64,000 bases of DNA. It comes from JAABVD01 sp965204545. GTDB lineage: Bacteria > Verrucomicrobiota > Verrucomicrobiia > Opitutales > UBA2995. The notes below the pieces were generated by a model. The model saw nothing but the letters and a program-made list of their open reading frames with translations, was not told the origin of the DNA and made no database searches. Location of the stretch: the NCBI GenBank assembly GCA_965204545.1, contig CBDBFA010000003.1, forward strand, positions 2,170,001 through 2,234,000, given 5' to 3'. The translations under genes and the position numbers were made by a program. Positions 8,026-17,388 of the stretch are shown here, one piece after another (within the stretch, counting starts at the first letter, position 1; each line of letters opens with the position of its first letter).

Positions 8026-9189
8026 ATGATAATTGAGCGCAGGAAATATCTGGAAAGAATAAGAGCCCGCTTGGCGGATTATCCGGTAGTAGCTCTCCTC
8101 GGTCCCCGGCAAGTGGGAAAGACCACGCTGGCCAAACTCCTGGCAAATTCCGGTCTCGATGAAGCGGTTCACCATTTCGACTTGGAATCGCCTGGAGACC
8201 TGGTGCGGCTGGCTTACCCGGAATTGGTACTATCGCCCCTGAAAGGGGTGGTAATCCTGGATGAAATACAACGGATGCCAGAACTCTTTCCACTTTTGCG
8301 GGTACTGGCAGACCGTTCCAATGTGCCTGCCCGGATTCTCCTATTGGGAAGCGCATCCCCAGATCTGATGGTGGAAGCAAGTGAAAGCTTGGCCGGACGC
8401 ATTTCCTTTGTCGATGTCTCGGGTTTCTCCTTAACTGAATTGGGAATGGAAAACCTGGAAAGGTGTTGGTGGCGCGGAGGATTTCCCAGAGCTTATCTCG
8501 CAGGCAGCGATAAAGCAGCACGCCAGTGGTATGAGGATTTTTTTCGCACCTTTCTCGAGCGCGATATCCCTCAACTGGGTATCAGAATTCCGGCAATTAC
8601 CCTGCGACGATTTTGGACGATGTTAGCGCACTACCACGGTCAGATTCTCAAACTCTCCGAACTTGCTCGCTCATTGGGCAGTTCAGAACCGACGGCCCGC
8701 CGCTATCTTGATGTTCTTTCCGGCACTTATGTCGTTCGCCAGCTTCCCCCCTGGTTTGAAAATCTGAAGAAACGGCAAGTCAAATCTCCAAAAGTATATA
8801 TCCGTGATTCGGGGATCCTTCATGCCCTGCTTGGGTTATCCAACCCCATTTCGCTACAGTCCCACCCCAAGCTGGGCGCTTCGTGGGAAGGCTTTGCCAT
8901 TGAGCAGATTTTGTCTGTCACTGGCGACCGGGAGGCATATTACTGGGCGACGCATGCCGGCGCCGAACTCGACCTTCTACTGTTTCAAAACGGAAGACGA
9001 CTCGGATTTGAGTTCAAATATACTGACAAGCCTTCAACTTCCAAATCCATGCATATCGCTACCGCGGACTTAGGTCTGGATCACCTCTACCTGGTTCATC
9101 CGGGAAAAAATTCCTTTCCTCTGACGGAAAAAATTTCCGCCATCACACTTGCGGAGGTATTGGAAACTTTGAGTGGGGAGAGGGATTAA
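8026..9189 (+). CDS. DUF4143-type AAA ATPase (intact)
   Basis: This 387-residue ATPase has Walker A GPRQVGKTT near residue 25, Walker B VVILDEIQRMP, sensor LLLGSASP, the LAGRISFVDVSGF segment, a winged-helix-like middle (LARSLGSSEPTARRYLDVL) and a C-terminal nuclease-like domain with ELDLLL and FEFKYTD. It is of normal length, and it is the only one of the three family members here with a clear start and no disrupted frame or doubtful extension. Members are common in mobile regions and may act in defence or regulation, but the activity is unproven. Downstream lies a GGAAGAA tandem repeat. Confidence 0.85.
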   Translation: MIIERRKYLERIRARLADYPVVALLGPRQVGKTTLAKLLANSGLDEAVHHFDLESPGDLVRLAYPELVLSPLKGVVILDEIQRMPELFPLLRVLADRSNVPARILLLGSASPDLMVEASESLAGRISFVDVSGFSLTELGMENLERCWWRGGFPRAYLAGSDKAARQWYEDFFRTFLERDIPQLGIRIPAITLRRFWTMLAHYHGQILKLSELARSLGSSEPTARRYLDVLSGTYVVRQLPPWFENLKKRQVKSPKVYIRDSGILHALLGLSNPISLQSHPKLGASWEGFAIEQILSVTGDREAYYWATHAGAELDLLLFQNGRRLGFEFKYTDKPSTSKSMHIATADLGLDHLYLVHPGKNSFPLTEKISAITLAEVLETLSGERD

Positions 9190-9457
9190 CCACAGAGGGG
9201 GAGGAAGAAGGAAGAAGGAAGAAGGAAGAAGGAAGAAGGAAGAAGGTGCTGAGATTCCGAGGTACTGAGATGCTGAGAAAGAGAGGAGAAACCACGGATT
9301 ACACGAATGAGCACGGATAATCGTGATCGTGATCGTGATCGAAAAAAGAATGTACTCTCGCAAAGCTCGCCAAGACCGCCAAGAGGCGCGCCCCAGCGCG
9401 CCCCCTTTGTGCCTCTGTGCCTTTGTGCCTTTGTGCCTTCTCGCCTTGGCGAGAGTC
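9190..9457. repeat. GGAAGAA heptamer run and GATCGT run
   Basis: At 9202-9246 a 7-bp unit (GGAAGAA) is repeated about six times, followed by ACCACGGATTACACG (9291), a GATCGT hexamer run (9320-9342), a CTCTCGCAAAGCTCGCC motif (9355) and GTGCCTTTGTGCC octamers (9418-9437). No coding potential was seen. Confidence 0.6.
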
Positions 9458-10600
9458 CTATCCTCGAAATAACCGGAGAAAGTCCCTGAGTCCGCACAGT
9501 CCTCCCTGTTCCGATAAGCTGGGTTTTGAGGCTTTGGAAATGAGAAACCGTTTACTGGCTCCGACGAGGTCTGAAGTTTTGCACAGCCGATTGTAGTCGT
9601 GGAGACTTGGGTTTGTAGTGAGCTTGATTCCAAGACTCCATAGCTCTTCTCCGAAGTCGATCAGGAGATCGATCTCGTACCGGTCGCTGGTGCGGAAATG
9701 ATACAAGTCGTGGACGATGCCTCGTGCATTAAGTTCTCGTCCGATTTGCTCTATGACGAAACCTTCCCAGCTCGCCCCGACCCATGGTTGATTGTGAAGT
9801 TGCTCTCTCGTATCGATTTTGAGCAGAGCATGAAGTAACCCGCTGTCTCTCCAGTACGTTTTGGGGCTCTTGATCAACCGCTTCCTGATATTCGCGAAGT
9901 AGGGAGGCAGCCGCCGGATGAGATAAGCTCCCTCCAAATAGTCGAGGTAGCTGTTTATGGTCTTCGCGTCCAGGCCCATACTCTTAGCCAATTGAGATGC
10001 GTTCCACAAATTGCCGTGAAGCGCCGCCAGCATCTTCATGAGGCGTAGGGTAACCTGGGGACGAGCAGGAAGACCCCACCTTGGCAGATCCCGTTGCGCG
10101 AGCAGTTCGAGGTAGTTCCTTTGCCAATTCCCATAAGACGTTGGGTTCAGGATACCTCCGTCCGGATATCCACCTGTCAGCCACAGCCGATTGTCGTGTT
10201 TCTTATCGATTTCCGATAATGTCAGTGGAGAAAGTTCCATCAGGGCGATTCTGCCCGCCAGTGACTCTGAAACCTGTTTGGTGAGACTCGGCGAAACGGA
10301 CCCGGAAAGAAGAAACCTTCCATTGCGTTTTCGATCGTCGTCAATGGTTCCGCGCAATCGGGCAAAAACATCCGGCGCCTCCTGAGCTTCGTCCAGGATG
10401 GTCAATTCACTGCTCTGTGCGATCGATTCCCACTTGATGTCCAGGCGAAGCCGATCGGTCTCCTGTTCCAGATCGAAGTACCTCGAGGCGAAGGTTTTGG
10501 CGATTGTCGTCTTTCCACTTTGCCGTGGGCCCAGAATGGCGACGGCCGGATACTCACGCAGCCTTCGGGTTACGATTGTCTGGATGGTCCTATCGAGCAT
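9458..10600 (-). CDS. DUF4143-type AAA ATPase (third copy)
   Basis: From the ATG at 10600 the product is 380 residues. It contains Walker A GPRQSGKTT, Walker B LTILDEAQEAP, sensor FLLSGSVSP and the C-terminal nuclease-like part with YEIDLLIDFGEELWSLGIK. The frame stays open upstream to 10963, but that extension is translated from intergenic repeats and is not part of the family, so 10600 is chosen. It resembles the intact protein at 8026-9189 (shared KSPK.Y.RDSGLLHALL and GASWEGF.IEQI) but is too divergent to be a recent duplicate. Confidence 0.82.
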   Translation of the reverse strand: MLDRTIQTIVTRRLREYPAVAILGPRQSGKTTIAKTFASRYFDLEQETDRLRLDIKWESIAQSSELTILDEAQEAPDVFARLRGTIDDDRKRNGRFLLSGSVSPSLTKQVSESLAGRIALMELSPLTLSEIDKKHDNRLWLTGGYPDGGILNPTSYGNWQRNYLELLAQRDLPRWGLPARPQVTLRLMKMLAALHGNLWNASQLAKSMGLDAKTINSYLDYLEGAYLIRRLPPYFANIRKRLIKSPKTYWRDSGLLHALLKIDTREQLHNQPWVGASWEGFVIEQIGRELNARGIVHDLYHFRTSDRYEIDLLIDFGEELWSLGIKLTTNPSLHDYNRLCKTSDLVGASKRFLISKASKPSLSEQGGLCGLRDFLRLFRG

Positions 10601-10883
10601 TTCTTGCAAAAAAGGAATTGATTCCGGATTTGCAAGGAAATTCCAGGCCTTACGAAAAGGCTGAAGGAGGAATCTGATCTCGCCAAGGCGAGATGGCACA
10701 AAGGCACAGAGGCACAAAGTGGGAGAGAAGAAGAAACCACGGATTACACGGATGAGCACGGATAATCGTGATCTTGATCGAAAAGGCAGAGAGGGATCTC
10801 GCAAAGCTCGCCAAGAGCGCATCCGCCTTCGCCCGTTGGGACTACGGCGTGACAGGGAGAGGCGTGCCGAGGGCACGCCTTTT
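10601..10883. repeat. Intergenic repeats before the triple-hairpin element
   Basis: This segment contains CTCGCCAAGGCGAGATGGCA (10679), GGCACAAAGGCACAGAGGC, ACCACGGATTACACGGATGA (10736), a GATCGTGATCTTGATCG run (10763), CTCGCAAAGCTCGCCAAGA (10798) and a perfect hairpin GGCGTGCC-GAG-GGCACGCC (10861-10879). The same order of blocks occurs in other spacers. No gene is visible. Confidence 0.55.
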
Positions 10884-10977
10884 GTGGAACCCCGTTGGGG
10901 TTCGGTCATAGGGGTGATCGGTAACCCAGTGTGCGCTACGCGACACTGGGCTTTGGAGTTCAACGCCGTTGGCGTTA
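10884..10977 (+). repeat. Triple-hairpin repeat element, copy 2
   Basis: Three stem-loops follow each other: GAACCCC-GTT-GGGGTTC (10887-10903), CCCAGTGT...ACACTGGG (10925-10950) and AACGCC-GTT-GGCGTT (10962-10976). This is the best-preserved copy. It lies between two minus-strand genes, about 180 bp beyond the stop of the DUF1080 gene. Confidence 0.8.
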
Positions 10978-11155
10978 GAATTTCTATCCGTACCCATCCC
11001 TGTAATCCGTGGTTTCTCCCCTCTCTGTGCTCTTCCTGTCACGCCGTAGACCTGCAAGGCGAAGGCGGATGAGTCCTCTGTGGTTAATCTCTTCCCCATC
11101 TTAGCGGTCTTGGCGTGCTTTGCGAGAGTCCCTTCTCCCCCTTTTCAGCCTTTCC

Positions 11156-11848
11156 TCAGAGTTCCTTTACGAAGATATTCCTGAACCACACGTTATGGCC
11201 GTGGTCCTGGAGGCCGATATGGCCGGTTTTGGGCAACTTGCTCAAAGCGGTTTTAAACTTGTTTTTGGTTCCATCGGGATTCATTTCCGGAGTGGTCCAT
11301 TCGGATAAATCGGCCTCTGCAACCAGGGTTCCGTTTATCCAGATGCGTACCGATTCGCCTTTGGCACGAATGCGCATCCTGTTCCACTTTCCCACCGGCT
11401 TGGCCGGGTCGCTGGAAGGAGCCACCGCGTCGTAAAGCGCTCCGTTGGCGTGTTTTTCACGTCCCGGCCCCAATAATTCCATGGCTTTGGAATCGAGGAT
11501 CTGGATCTCAAAACCGCCCTGGACCGGATTTTGGGGATCGGTCCGGAAAAATACCCCACTGTTACAGAGCCGGGAGATCTTATACTCCAGTTGCAGAATG
11601 AAGTCTCCGTAGGATTTTTCCGTCCAGATGTATCCGCCACGATAAGAGCGACCCAAAGTGGCTTGTTTGGAGTCGACCTTCCAGGCTTTTTGCGGTTTCT
11701 CCGGGACGGTGAACCATCCATCCATGGACTCTCCGTCGAACAAGGCTGAAAAACCTTCGGGAGGGGTGGGTTCGGCCATTAATTGCACGGGGGCGATGAG
11801 GCAGGAGAACAGGGCGATGGGGAGTAATGTATTTCGTAATGTTTTCAC
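11156..11848 (-). CDS. DUF1080 (3-keto-disaccharide hydrolase-type) secreted protein
   Basis: The mature part runs FSALFDGESMDGW...GLQDHGHNVWFRNIFVKEL and is a concanavalin-like DUF1080 domain of about 200 residues, abundant in Planctomycetes and Verrucomicrobia and linked to 3-keto-glycoside hydrolysis. Conserved segments include SGVFFRTD, EIQILDS, NGALYD and KWNRMRI. I place the start at GTG 11848 because it gives a normal signal peptide (VKTLRNTLLPIALFSCL...LMA); the open frame reaches 12058 through repeat sequence. The gene is divergent from the TonB-dependent receptor at 12109, suggesting joint use on a sugar substrate. Confidence 0.8.
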   Translation of the reverse strand: MKTLRNTLLPIALFSCLIAPVQLMAEPTPPEGFSALFDGESMDGWFTVPEKPQKAWKVDSKQATLGRSYRGGYIWTEKSYGDFILQLEYKISRLCNSGVFFRTDPQNPVQGGFEIQILDSKAMELLGPGREKHANGALYDAVAPSSDPAKPVGKWNRMRIRAKGESVRIWINGTLVAEADLSEWTTPEMNPDGTKNKFKTALSKLPKTGHIGLQDHGHNVWFRNIFVKEL

Positions 11849-12108
11849 GGTAGATTCAATTGAATGAAGCAAAAGCACTATGTTCCGATTCCCGTAAATG
11901 GCCACTCTTTTTTTGAACCCTTTGCCTCTCGCAAAGATGGGGAAGAGATTAACCACAGAGGACTCAGAGAGCACAGAGAGATCACGATTAATTCGACCTT
12001 GGTGGAGGCGGGAGGTTTCCAAGCTTGTTTGCTTATCGAATATCACCTTTATTGGCAAATTTATCTCCGGCCCTGCCGCGAGGTTGCCAGTTGCCGGACG
12101 ATCTTTCC

Positions 12109-14727
12109 ATGAATTTGAACAAGTCCATATTGCCCGGGGTATTTTCCGGTTTTATTCTATTGGCCAGTAGCCTTTCCGGCCAGGAGGAGGAAGAAAATCC
12201 GGTTTTCGAATTGGAAAGGTTCATCACCGAGGCCAGCGCCCAGGAGGATTCGGATTCGCTCCTGGCCACCGACCGAAGGATCGACTCGGCCTTCTTTGCC
12301 GACATGGACCTGATGGATATACCGAGATCGGTGTTGGTTCTCTCGCCGGAGACCATCGAACAATTCCAGATCCATGATTTTGACGATCTGCACAAAGTTG
12401 GGGCCGGCACGGAGCGCTACAACTTTTACGGCATCGCCGGGGCGCCGGTCCTGCGCGGTTGGCAAGGGGGTATCTATTTCAACGGAATGCTACGAGCCTT
12501 TCAACGAAACGAAATGCCCGCGTCCTTTTGCTCGCTGGAGGCCATGGAGGTCATGAAGGGCCCAGCCCCAGCCCAGTATCTGCCCAGCCACGTGGGAGGT
12601 TTCGTCAACATGATTCCCAAATCCCCATTCTTCGATACCTCCCGCGGTTCCATAAAAATCGAGTTGGACTCGAATAACCTGTACCACGTCGAGGTTGACA
12701 AAGGCGGGCCCTTTCTGGCTTTGGACAAACCGGCTGCTTATCGTCTGTCGGTAACGACTCAGCAAGCGGAAAGCTGGTGGGACCGGGTGAGGAACGATTT
12801 TGTTTCTATCTACGGATCGATCAAAATGAAATTGTCCGATGATACCTACCTCTACGCCGGGGCTGAATATTACGCGTTTGATTCCAACGAAAACTCCGGA
12901 TGGAACCGTCCTTCTCAAAATCTCATCGACCATGGAGAATACGTTATCGGGGAACCGCTCAGCCTTGTTCGCAGCAAAAATGGAGGATACCCCGATCGGG
13001 GATTGCTTGGTGGAATGGTTTTCGGAAGGGCGCCTTTGCTGAACAAGAACTACGGAGACTTCCGGGCCTTGGTCGTTCCTCCCGGGGTGATCGACGCCGC
13101 CGTTTCCGATGGGACCGTCTCGGCTGCGCAATTGGCGGCAATGAAGGATTTGAGCGATCCGCATATCCGGGCCGCCATCTACGCCGGATTGCCCGAGGAC
13201 GTCGTTCAGACCGAGAGCGGTTATTTATATACACCCGAATACTTTCGGGCTGGCGGTCCGGTTTTTTCCACCTCCATCAAGGGCAGTCAGGTCCTTTCCG
13301 ACCGGGAGGATTTCGCCGATTCCGAGGACCTCATGGCATTCATTGATCTGGAGCGTTTCATCTCGGATAGCACCACCCTGGAGAACAAATTCTTCTTCGA
13401 AAAGATCGGCACCCGGAAACTCAGTTCCTACCAATACGCCTTTCGCTCGGATCAATGGGTACTGGACGACCGCCTGTCTTTGACTACGCAATGGGATCTG
13501 GGGGGGAAAGCGGATTTGGTTCTGGACTACGGATTGCAAGCCAGGTTCACCCAGGCCATTCAGTTGCAGGACTTCTGGGTTGAGCCCTTCTCTCGCCGGG
13601 ATGTTTCGCGCGGAGCCATCAGTGACAACACCAGGTTTCTTTCGGGGGACCAGATCGATCCGATTTCGGGGCAAAACTTTTGGGGGGGAGGATTTGGCGC
13701 CAGCGCTCCCGGGAGCCATGCCGCCCAATCCGATCTCGCCCAATCCGGCGGTTTCGCCTCCGCCCTTATCGATTGGGATGGTCCCTTCCTCCTGATCCTC
13801 AGCGGCCGTATGGACCGGGTCGACTTCAAGGTAAAAGTGCCTGAGGCCCCAACCGACATAGCCCAAAACCAAAGCGAAGGAGATGACAGCTTTTTCAACT
13901 GGAGTATCAATCCGGTGTTGAGGTTATCCGAGGCGGTGAGTCTCTACGGCTCCCACCAGAAGGCGGTCACCTATGCGCCCCTGCAGGGGGGAGCCGTCCT
14001 AGACGATAGAAATTTTGGCGATTCCGGGCTCACGGAAGGGGGAATAAAGGTATCTTTTCCGGAAAAACGGTTTTACGCCACCGCAGCCTACTATGAATGG
14101 GAGCAGTCTGCCTTCAACAACCGCACCAATACCTCGGACCCCTACGCCTCAGAAGGCTTTGAGCTTGAAATCACTTTTTCCCTGAATGAGCACACCACCC
14201 TGATTGGATCCTACAGCAATCGGGAAACCCGCCGCAAAAGCGGCCTGGGATTCCGCACCATGCCCTACTCCTTGGCCGACCCAACCGGGCAGGGTAATGA
14301 TGAGATAGGTTTGGCTCTGGAAGGCGGAGCTCTGTTGTCCCAGTTTTCCAATGCCTTTGGCGGATTTACCCCGGAAGGTTCAAGCCCCTCCCGGAATGCG
14401 GAGTTGATTGTCCCCGGTATCCCGGAAGAAACGGCAAAGCTCTTTCTTGCCACCAATTTGGGAGACCGGTGGGGCTTCGCCCTCGGCGGCATCTATAATG
14501 GAAGCTACTACCACAATTACGACCATACCCTGCGAGTCGAGCCGACCTTTGTCCTCCACGCCAATGCCTCCTATGAGGCCGTTACATGGGAAGTCCTACT
14601 GAGTTTGGAGAATTTGACCAATGAACATTACTTTGTCGGATCCGAACCGGTCTTTGCCGGTAACGCCTTGATCACAAAGGCCCCGGAGAAAGTGCAGGCC
14701 CGGCTTAGCTTGACCATTCCCTTTTGA
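12109..14727 (+). CDS. TonB-dependent outer-membrane receptor
   Basis: The 872-residue protein has a signal peptide (LPGVFSGFILLASSLSGQ), a plug domain at roughly residues 50-190 (IPRSVLVLSPETIEQF, AMEVMKGPAPAQYLPSHVGGFVNMIPKS split over two strands) and a large barrel ending in LTIPF with terminal phenylalanine. TonB energises uptake of siderophores, vitamins or oligosaccharides through such receptors. The ATG at 12109 is chosen because it starts the signal peptide; the frame is open from 12025. Facing a DUF1080 gene, it may import carbohydrate, but the ligand cannot be read from sequence. Confidence 0.85.
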   Translation: MNLNKSILPGVFSGFILLASSLSGQEEEENPVFELERFITEASAQEDSDSLLATDRRIDSAFFADMDLMDIPRSVLVLSPETIEQFQIHDFDDLHKVGAGTERYNFYGIAGAPVLRGWQGGIYFNGMLRAFQRNEMPASFCSLEAMEVMKGPAPAQYLPSHVGGFVNMIPKSPFFDTSRGSIKIELDSNNLYHVEVDKGGPFLALDKPAAYRLSVTTQQAESWWDRVRNDFVSIYGSIKMKLSDDTYLYAGAEYYAFDSNENSGWNRPSQNLIDHGEYVIGEPLSLVRSKNGGYPDRGLLGGMVFGRAPLLNKNYGDFRALVVPPGVIDAAVSDGTVSAAQLAAMKDLSDPHIRAAIYAGLPEDVVQTESGYLYTPEYFRAGGPVFSTSIKGSQVLSDREDFADSEDLMAFIDLERFISDSTTLENKFFFEKIGTRKLSSYQYAFRSDQWVLDDRLSLTTQWDLGGKADLVLDYGLQARFTQAIQLQDFWVEPFSRRDVSRGAISDNTRFLSGDQIDPISGQNFWGGGFGASAPGSHAAQSDLAQSGGFASALIDWDGPFLLILSGRMDRVDFKVKVPEAPTDIAQNQSEGDDSFFNWSINPVLRLSEAVSLYGSHQKAVTYAPLQGGAVLDDRNFGDSGLTEGGIKVSFPEKRFYATAAYYEWEQSAFNNRTNTSDPYASEGFELEITFSLNEHTTLIGSYSNRETRRKSGLGFRTMPYSLADPTGQGNDEIGLALEGGALLSQFSNAFGGFTPEGSSPSRNAELIVPGIPEETAKLFLATNLGDRWGFALGGIYNGSYYHNYDHTLRVEPTFVLHANASYEAVTWEVLLSLENLTNEHYFVGSEPVFAGNALITKAPEKVQARLSLTIPF

Positions 14728-15108
14728 AAGGAAGTCTTGCCCGGATATTTCCCATCACGATCACCCTTTTTGTGGAACCCCGTTGGGGTTCGTAGTTTTT
14801 TCCTTTTCCTACCCAGCGTGCGCTACGCGACACTGGGCTTTGGAGTTCAACGCCGTTGGCGTTAGAATTTCTATCCGTACCCATCCGTGTAATCCGTGGT
14901 TTCTCCCTTTCTCCCCTCTCTGTGCTCTTCCTGTCACGCCGTAGACCTGCAAGGCGAAGGCGGATGAGTCCTTTGTGGTTAATCTCTTCCCCCATCGAGG
15001 AAGACCGGCAGAAAAAAATGTGGAAATTTCTGAGGATGCGTTTAGAGGATTTTAAGTGTCCTACGACAACTCATTAACCAACCAAGACTCACTCCTCCAT
15101 CGGAAAGC
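14728..15108. repeat. Spacer with triple-hairpin element copy 3
   Basis: The triple-hairpin element lies at about 14772-14868 with stems GAACCCC-GTT-GGGGTTC, CCCAGCGT...CACTGGG and AACGCC-GTT-GGCGTT. It is followed by ATCCGTGTAATCCGTGG, CACGCCGTAGACCTGCAAGG and CTTTGTGGTTAATC, in the same order as after copy 2 at 10.98-11.1 kb. The repeat family therefore carries a common flank. No gene is seen. Confidence 0.7.
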
Positions 15109-15543
15109 ATGAAAAAAGTCCTCAAAATTACGGTAATCTTATTGGGAATAGCCTTTATCGGCATTCAATTAAAACCGGTTGACCGCACTAATCCGCCCGT
15201 GGTTGCCGACTTGGACTTCGACGGTCCGGAGGAGGTAAGAGCCATTCTGCAGGCCAAGTGCTACGATTGCCACTCCAATGAAAGCGATTGGCCCTGGTAT
15301 TCCTACGTGGCCCCCATTTCCTGGTGGATCGCCCACCACGTGGAAGAAGGTCGCCGTGAAGTCAATTACTCGGAGTGGGGCAAATACTCCGAAAGTAAAA
15401 AGGAGGATAAAATCGAGGAAACCTACGATGAAATTTTGGACGACTTGATGCCCATCAAGAGCTACCGCATTACCCACCCCGATTCAAAGGTCACCGAAGA
15501 GGAATTCCTCATCATCGAACAATGGCTGGACGGAGAACTGTGA
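15109..15543 (+). CDS. Haem-binding domain (Haem_bd) protein
   Basis: The 144-residue protein has an N-terminal signal anchor (VLKITVILLGIAFIGI) and a single haem site CYDCHSNE near residue 50, followed by WPWYSYVAPISWWIAHHVEEGR, split here at about residues 60-80. That arrangement is the PF14376 haem-binding domain found in periplasmic proteins of Bacteroidetes and Verrucomicrobia. It probably acts in electron transfer or haem handling at the membrane. No operon partner is close; both flanks are repeat-rich spacers. Confidence 0.85.
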   Translation: MKKVLKITVILLGIAFIGIQLKPVDRTNPPVVADLDFDGPEEVRAILQAKCYDCHSNESDWPWYSYVAPISWWIAHHVEEGRREVNYSEWGKYSESKKEDKIEETYDEILDDLMPIKSYRITHPDSKVTEEEFLIIEQWLDGEL

Positions 15544-16027
15544 TGAACTAAGAAAAGGCACAAAGGGCTTAGGCGCCAATGGCGCCAATTAAAAATTAGG
15601 AATTAGGAATGAGGAATTTGGAGAAAGATGAACCACGGATTATAACCTAGCATCCAGTATCCAGAAATAGACTCTCGCAAAGGTCGCAAAGAAAAGGCAC
15701 AAAGGCACAAAGGCACAAAGGCACAAAGGCACAAAGGCACAAAGGCACAAAGGCACAAAGGCACAAAGTGAGCGGGGTCAGAGCATATCGAGATTTGATC
15801 GTTTGGCAATAGGGAAGGACTCTCGCAAAGCTCGCCAAGAACGCTAAGAGGCGCCGATTAGGGATATTGCGCCCCTGGCGCAATATCCCCCTCTTCTTTG
15901 CGCCCTTGGGGAGCTTTGCGAGAGTACATTTCTCCCTGCTTGACCTGTGGTTAAGGCGGAGAATTGCCGGTGGAAGATTTTTGCATTGGTGGGTGGACAA
16001 TGCACCGTGGGGAATTATTTTTTCAAC
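15544..16027. repeat. Repeat spacer with GGCACAAA octamer array
   Basis: After the stop come GGCGCC-AAT-GGCGCC and AATTAGGAATTAGGAAT. An 8-bp tandem array (GGCACAAA, about nine units) occupies 15694-15768. It is followed by GGGGTCAGAGCATATCGAGA and then CTCTCGCAAAGCTCGCCAAG. The same array and the same right flank appear at 36830-36950. The open frame that leads into the next gene from 15947 is not conserved sequence. Confidence 0.65.
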
Positions 16028-17236
16028 ATGAGCGCTTCTGTCGAAGAAGATTCTGATCTCTTCAAAGCTTCGGCTTCGGTGTTGTTCGATGCCGTTTTAC
16101 ACCAGACTCAGGACCAGATTTATTTCAAGGATCGGAAGAGCCGCTTCATACGGGTGAGTGATGCCGTGCCCGCCAAATTCGGGTTGAAGTCATCCGAGGA
16201 ACTGATTGGCAAAACCGATTTCGATTTTTTCTCCGATGAGCACGCCCGCGAGGCCTTCGAGGATGAACAGAGGGTCATGCAAAACAATGAGAAGCTGATA
16301 AACAAAACCGAAAAGGAAACCTGGCCCGATGGCAGGGTGACCTGGGTTACATCGACCAAGGTGCCGATTTACCTGGGCTCCAGACAACCGGCGGGAATCA
16401 TGGGGATTACGCGGGATATTACTTCCCAGGTGGAAGCTCAAAAGGCATTGGAGGAAAGCCGGGAGCAACTCCGGCAGAAGAATGAAACCCTGGAAATGGA
16501 CTTTAAGAACGCCGGGCGCGTGCAACAGATCCTTATTCCCGGACCATTGCCGGAACATCCCGCCGTCGAGATGGCCGTGATGAGTTTGAGTATGGGCGAC
16601 GTCGGTGGTGACGTCGTCACTTTTCCCCTCGTTACACCCCATCAACTATCTTTTTTGTTGGGAGATGTCAGTGGCCATGGCGTGTCGGCCGGGATCTTCA
16701 CCATTCTGGTTAAACACATGGCGGATTATATCATGCCCTCCAAATTCGCCCATCCCGATAAAGCCTTGATTTCTCTGGACCAGGACCTGACCGGCCTGAT
16801 TCCCTTTGGATTTGTCGCAGCGTTGGCCGGCGCGTTGGATCTGAGCAACGATGAACATCCCACCCTCACCTTGGCCAATGCCGCGTTGCCGCCGGTCTTA
16901 TGGTTCAGAGAGGCGAACTCCACCGTTGAGGTCGTCCCCGTGCCAAGTGCAAATGTGGTGAGTTTGGGGATTTGCCAGTCTATAGAGACCCTGAAACTCG
17001 ACCTCAATAAAGGGGATTGTCTGCTCTTTATGACCGACGGCGTCATAGAGTCCCGCAATCCCCAAGGCGATGAATTAGGGACGGAAGGGCTGGTGGAGAC
17101 ATTCAGGAGGCAGGCCAAAAAACCCATCGACGATATCATCCAAGCTGTGCGGAGGCATCTCATCCGGTATTGTGGAGGAGACTTTCCCCAGGACGATACG
17201 ACCGTCCTCGCCTTGCGGTTAAAGGCCGATGCGTAG
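16028..17236 (+). CDS. PAS sensor fused to PP2C/SpoIIE phosphatase
   Basis: The 402-residue cytoplasmic protein has a PAS domain at about residues 20-140 (QDQIYFKDRKSRFIRVSDA, then MGITRDIT), a coiled-coil linker (QKALEESREQLRQKNETL) and a PP2C-type phosphatase from about 165. Metal-binding acidic motifs are GDVGGDVV (about 190), LLGDVSGHG (about 211), MTDGVIE (about 335) and DDTTVLAL (about 389). Such proteins dephosphorylate anti-sigma-factor antagonists or response partners in answer to a PAS signal. ATG 16028 is chosen; the frame is open from 15947. No partner STAS or kinase gene is adjacent. Confidence 0.88.
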   Translation: MSASVEEDSDLFKASASVLFDAVLHQTQDQIYFKDRKSRFIRVSDAVPAKFGLKSSEELIGKTDFDFFSDEHAREAFEDEQRVMQNNEKLINKTEKETWPDGRVTWVTSTKVPIYLGSRQPAGIMGITRDITSQVEAQKALEESREQLRQKNETLEMDFKNAGRVQQILIPGPLPEHPAVEMAVMSLSMGDVGGDVVTFPLVTPHQLSFLLGDVSGHGVSAGIFTILVKHMADYIMPSKFAHPDKALISLDQDLTGLIPFGFVAALAGALDLSNDEHPTLTLANAALPPVLWFREANSTVEVVPVPSANVVSLGICQSIETLKLDLNKGDCLLFMTDGVIESRNPQGDELGTEGLVETFRRQAKKPIDDIIQAVRRHLIRYCGGDFPQDDTTVLALRLKADA

Positions 17237-17388
17237 AAGAAAGGGGTCTGCATGCGCCATGGGGTAGCAACGGCACTGCGAGGACGCAGTAGCCCTACCA
17301 ATCATCAATAATGGTAGGGCGGTAGCATCCTTGCTCTGCCGCTGTAAGCTTGCAAGGTCCCCATTTTCTCCGCATCCTGAGATTTCCT
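17237..17388. other. Spacer with TGGTAGGG hairpin
   Basis: CCCTACCA and TGGTAGGG (17293-17319) form an 8-bp stem around an 11-nt loop. Nearby GCATCCTTGCTCTGCCG resembles blocks at 32890-32957. It may be a terminator-like or repeat hairpin for the PAS-PP2C gene; there is no clear T-tract. Confidence 0.35.

Noticed and set aside
10601..10963. N-terminal extension of the third DUF4143 ATPase by about 120 residues
   Set aside because: The extension translates intergenic repeats and the family begins at the ATG at 10600.
11849..12058. N-terminal extension of the DUF1080 protein
   Set aside because: The added 70 residues come from a repeat-rich spacer and would precede the signal peptide.
15694..15768. 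Octamer array considered as a CRISPR or coding repeat
   Set aside because: Units are directly adjacent with no spacers, and the encoded peptide (PLCLCAFV) is an artefact of an 8-bp period.
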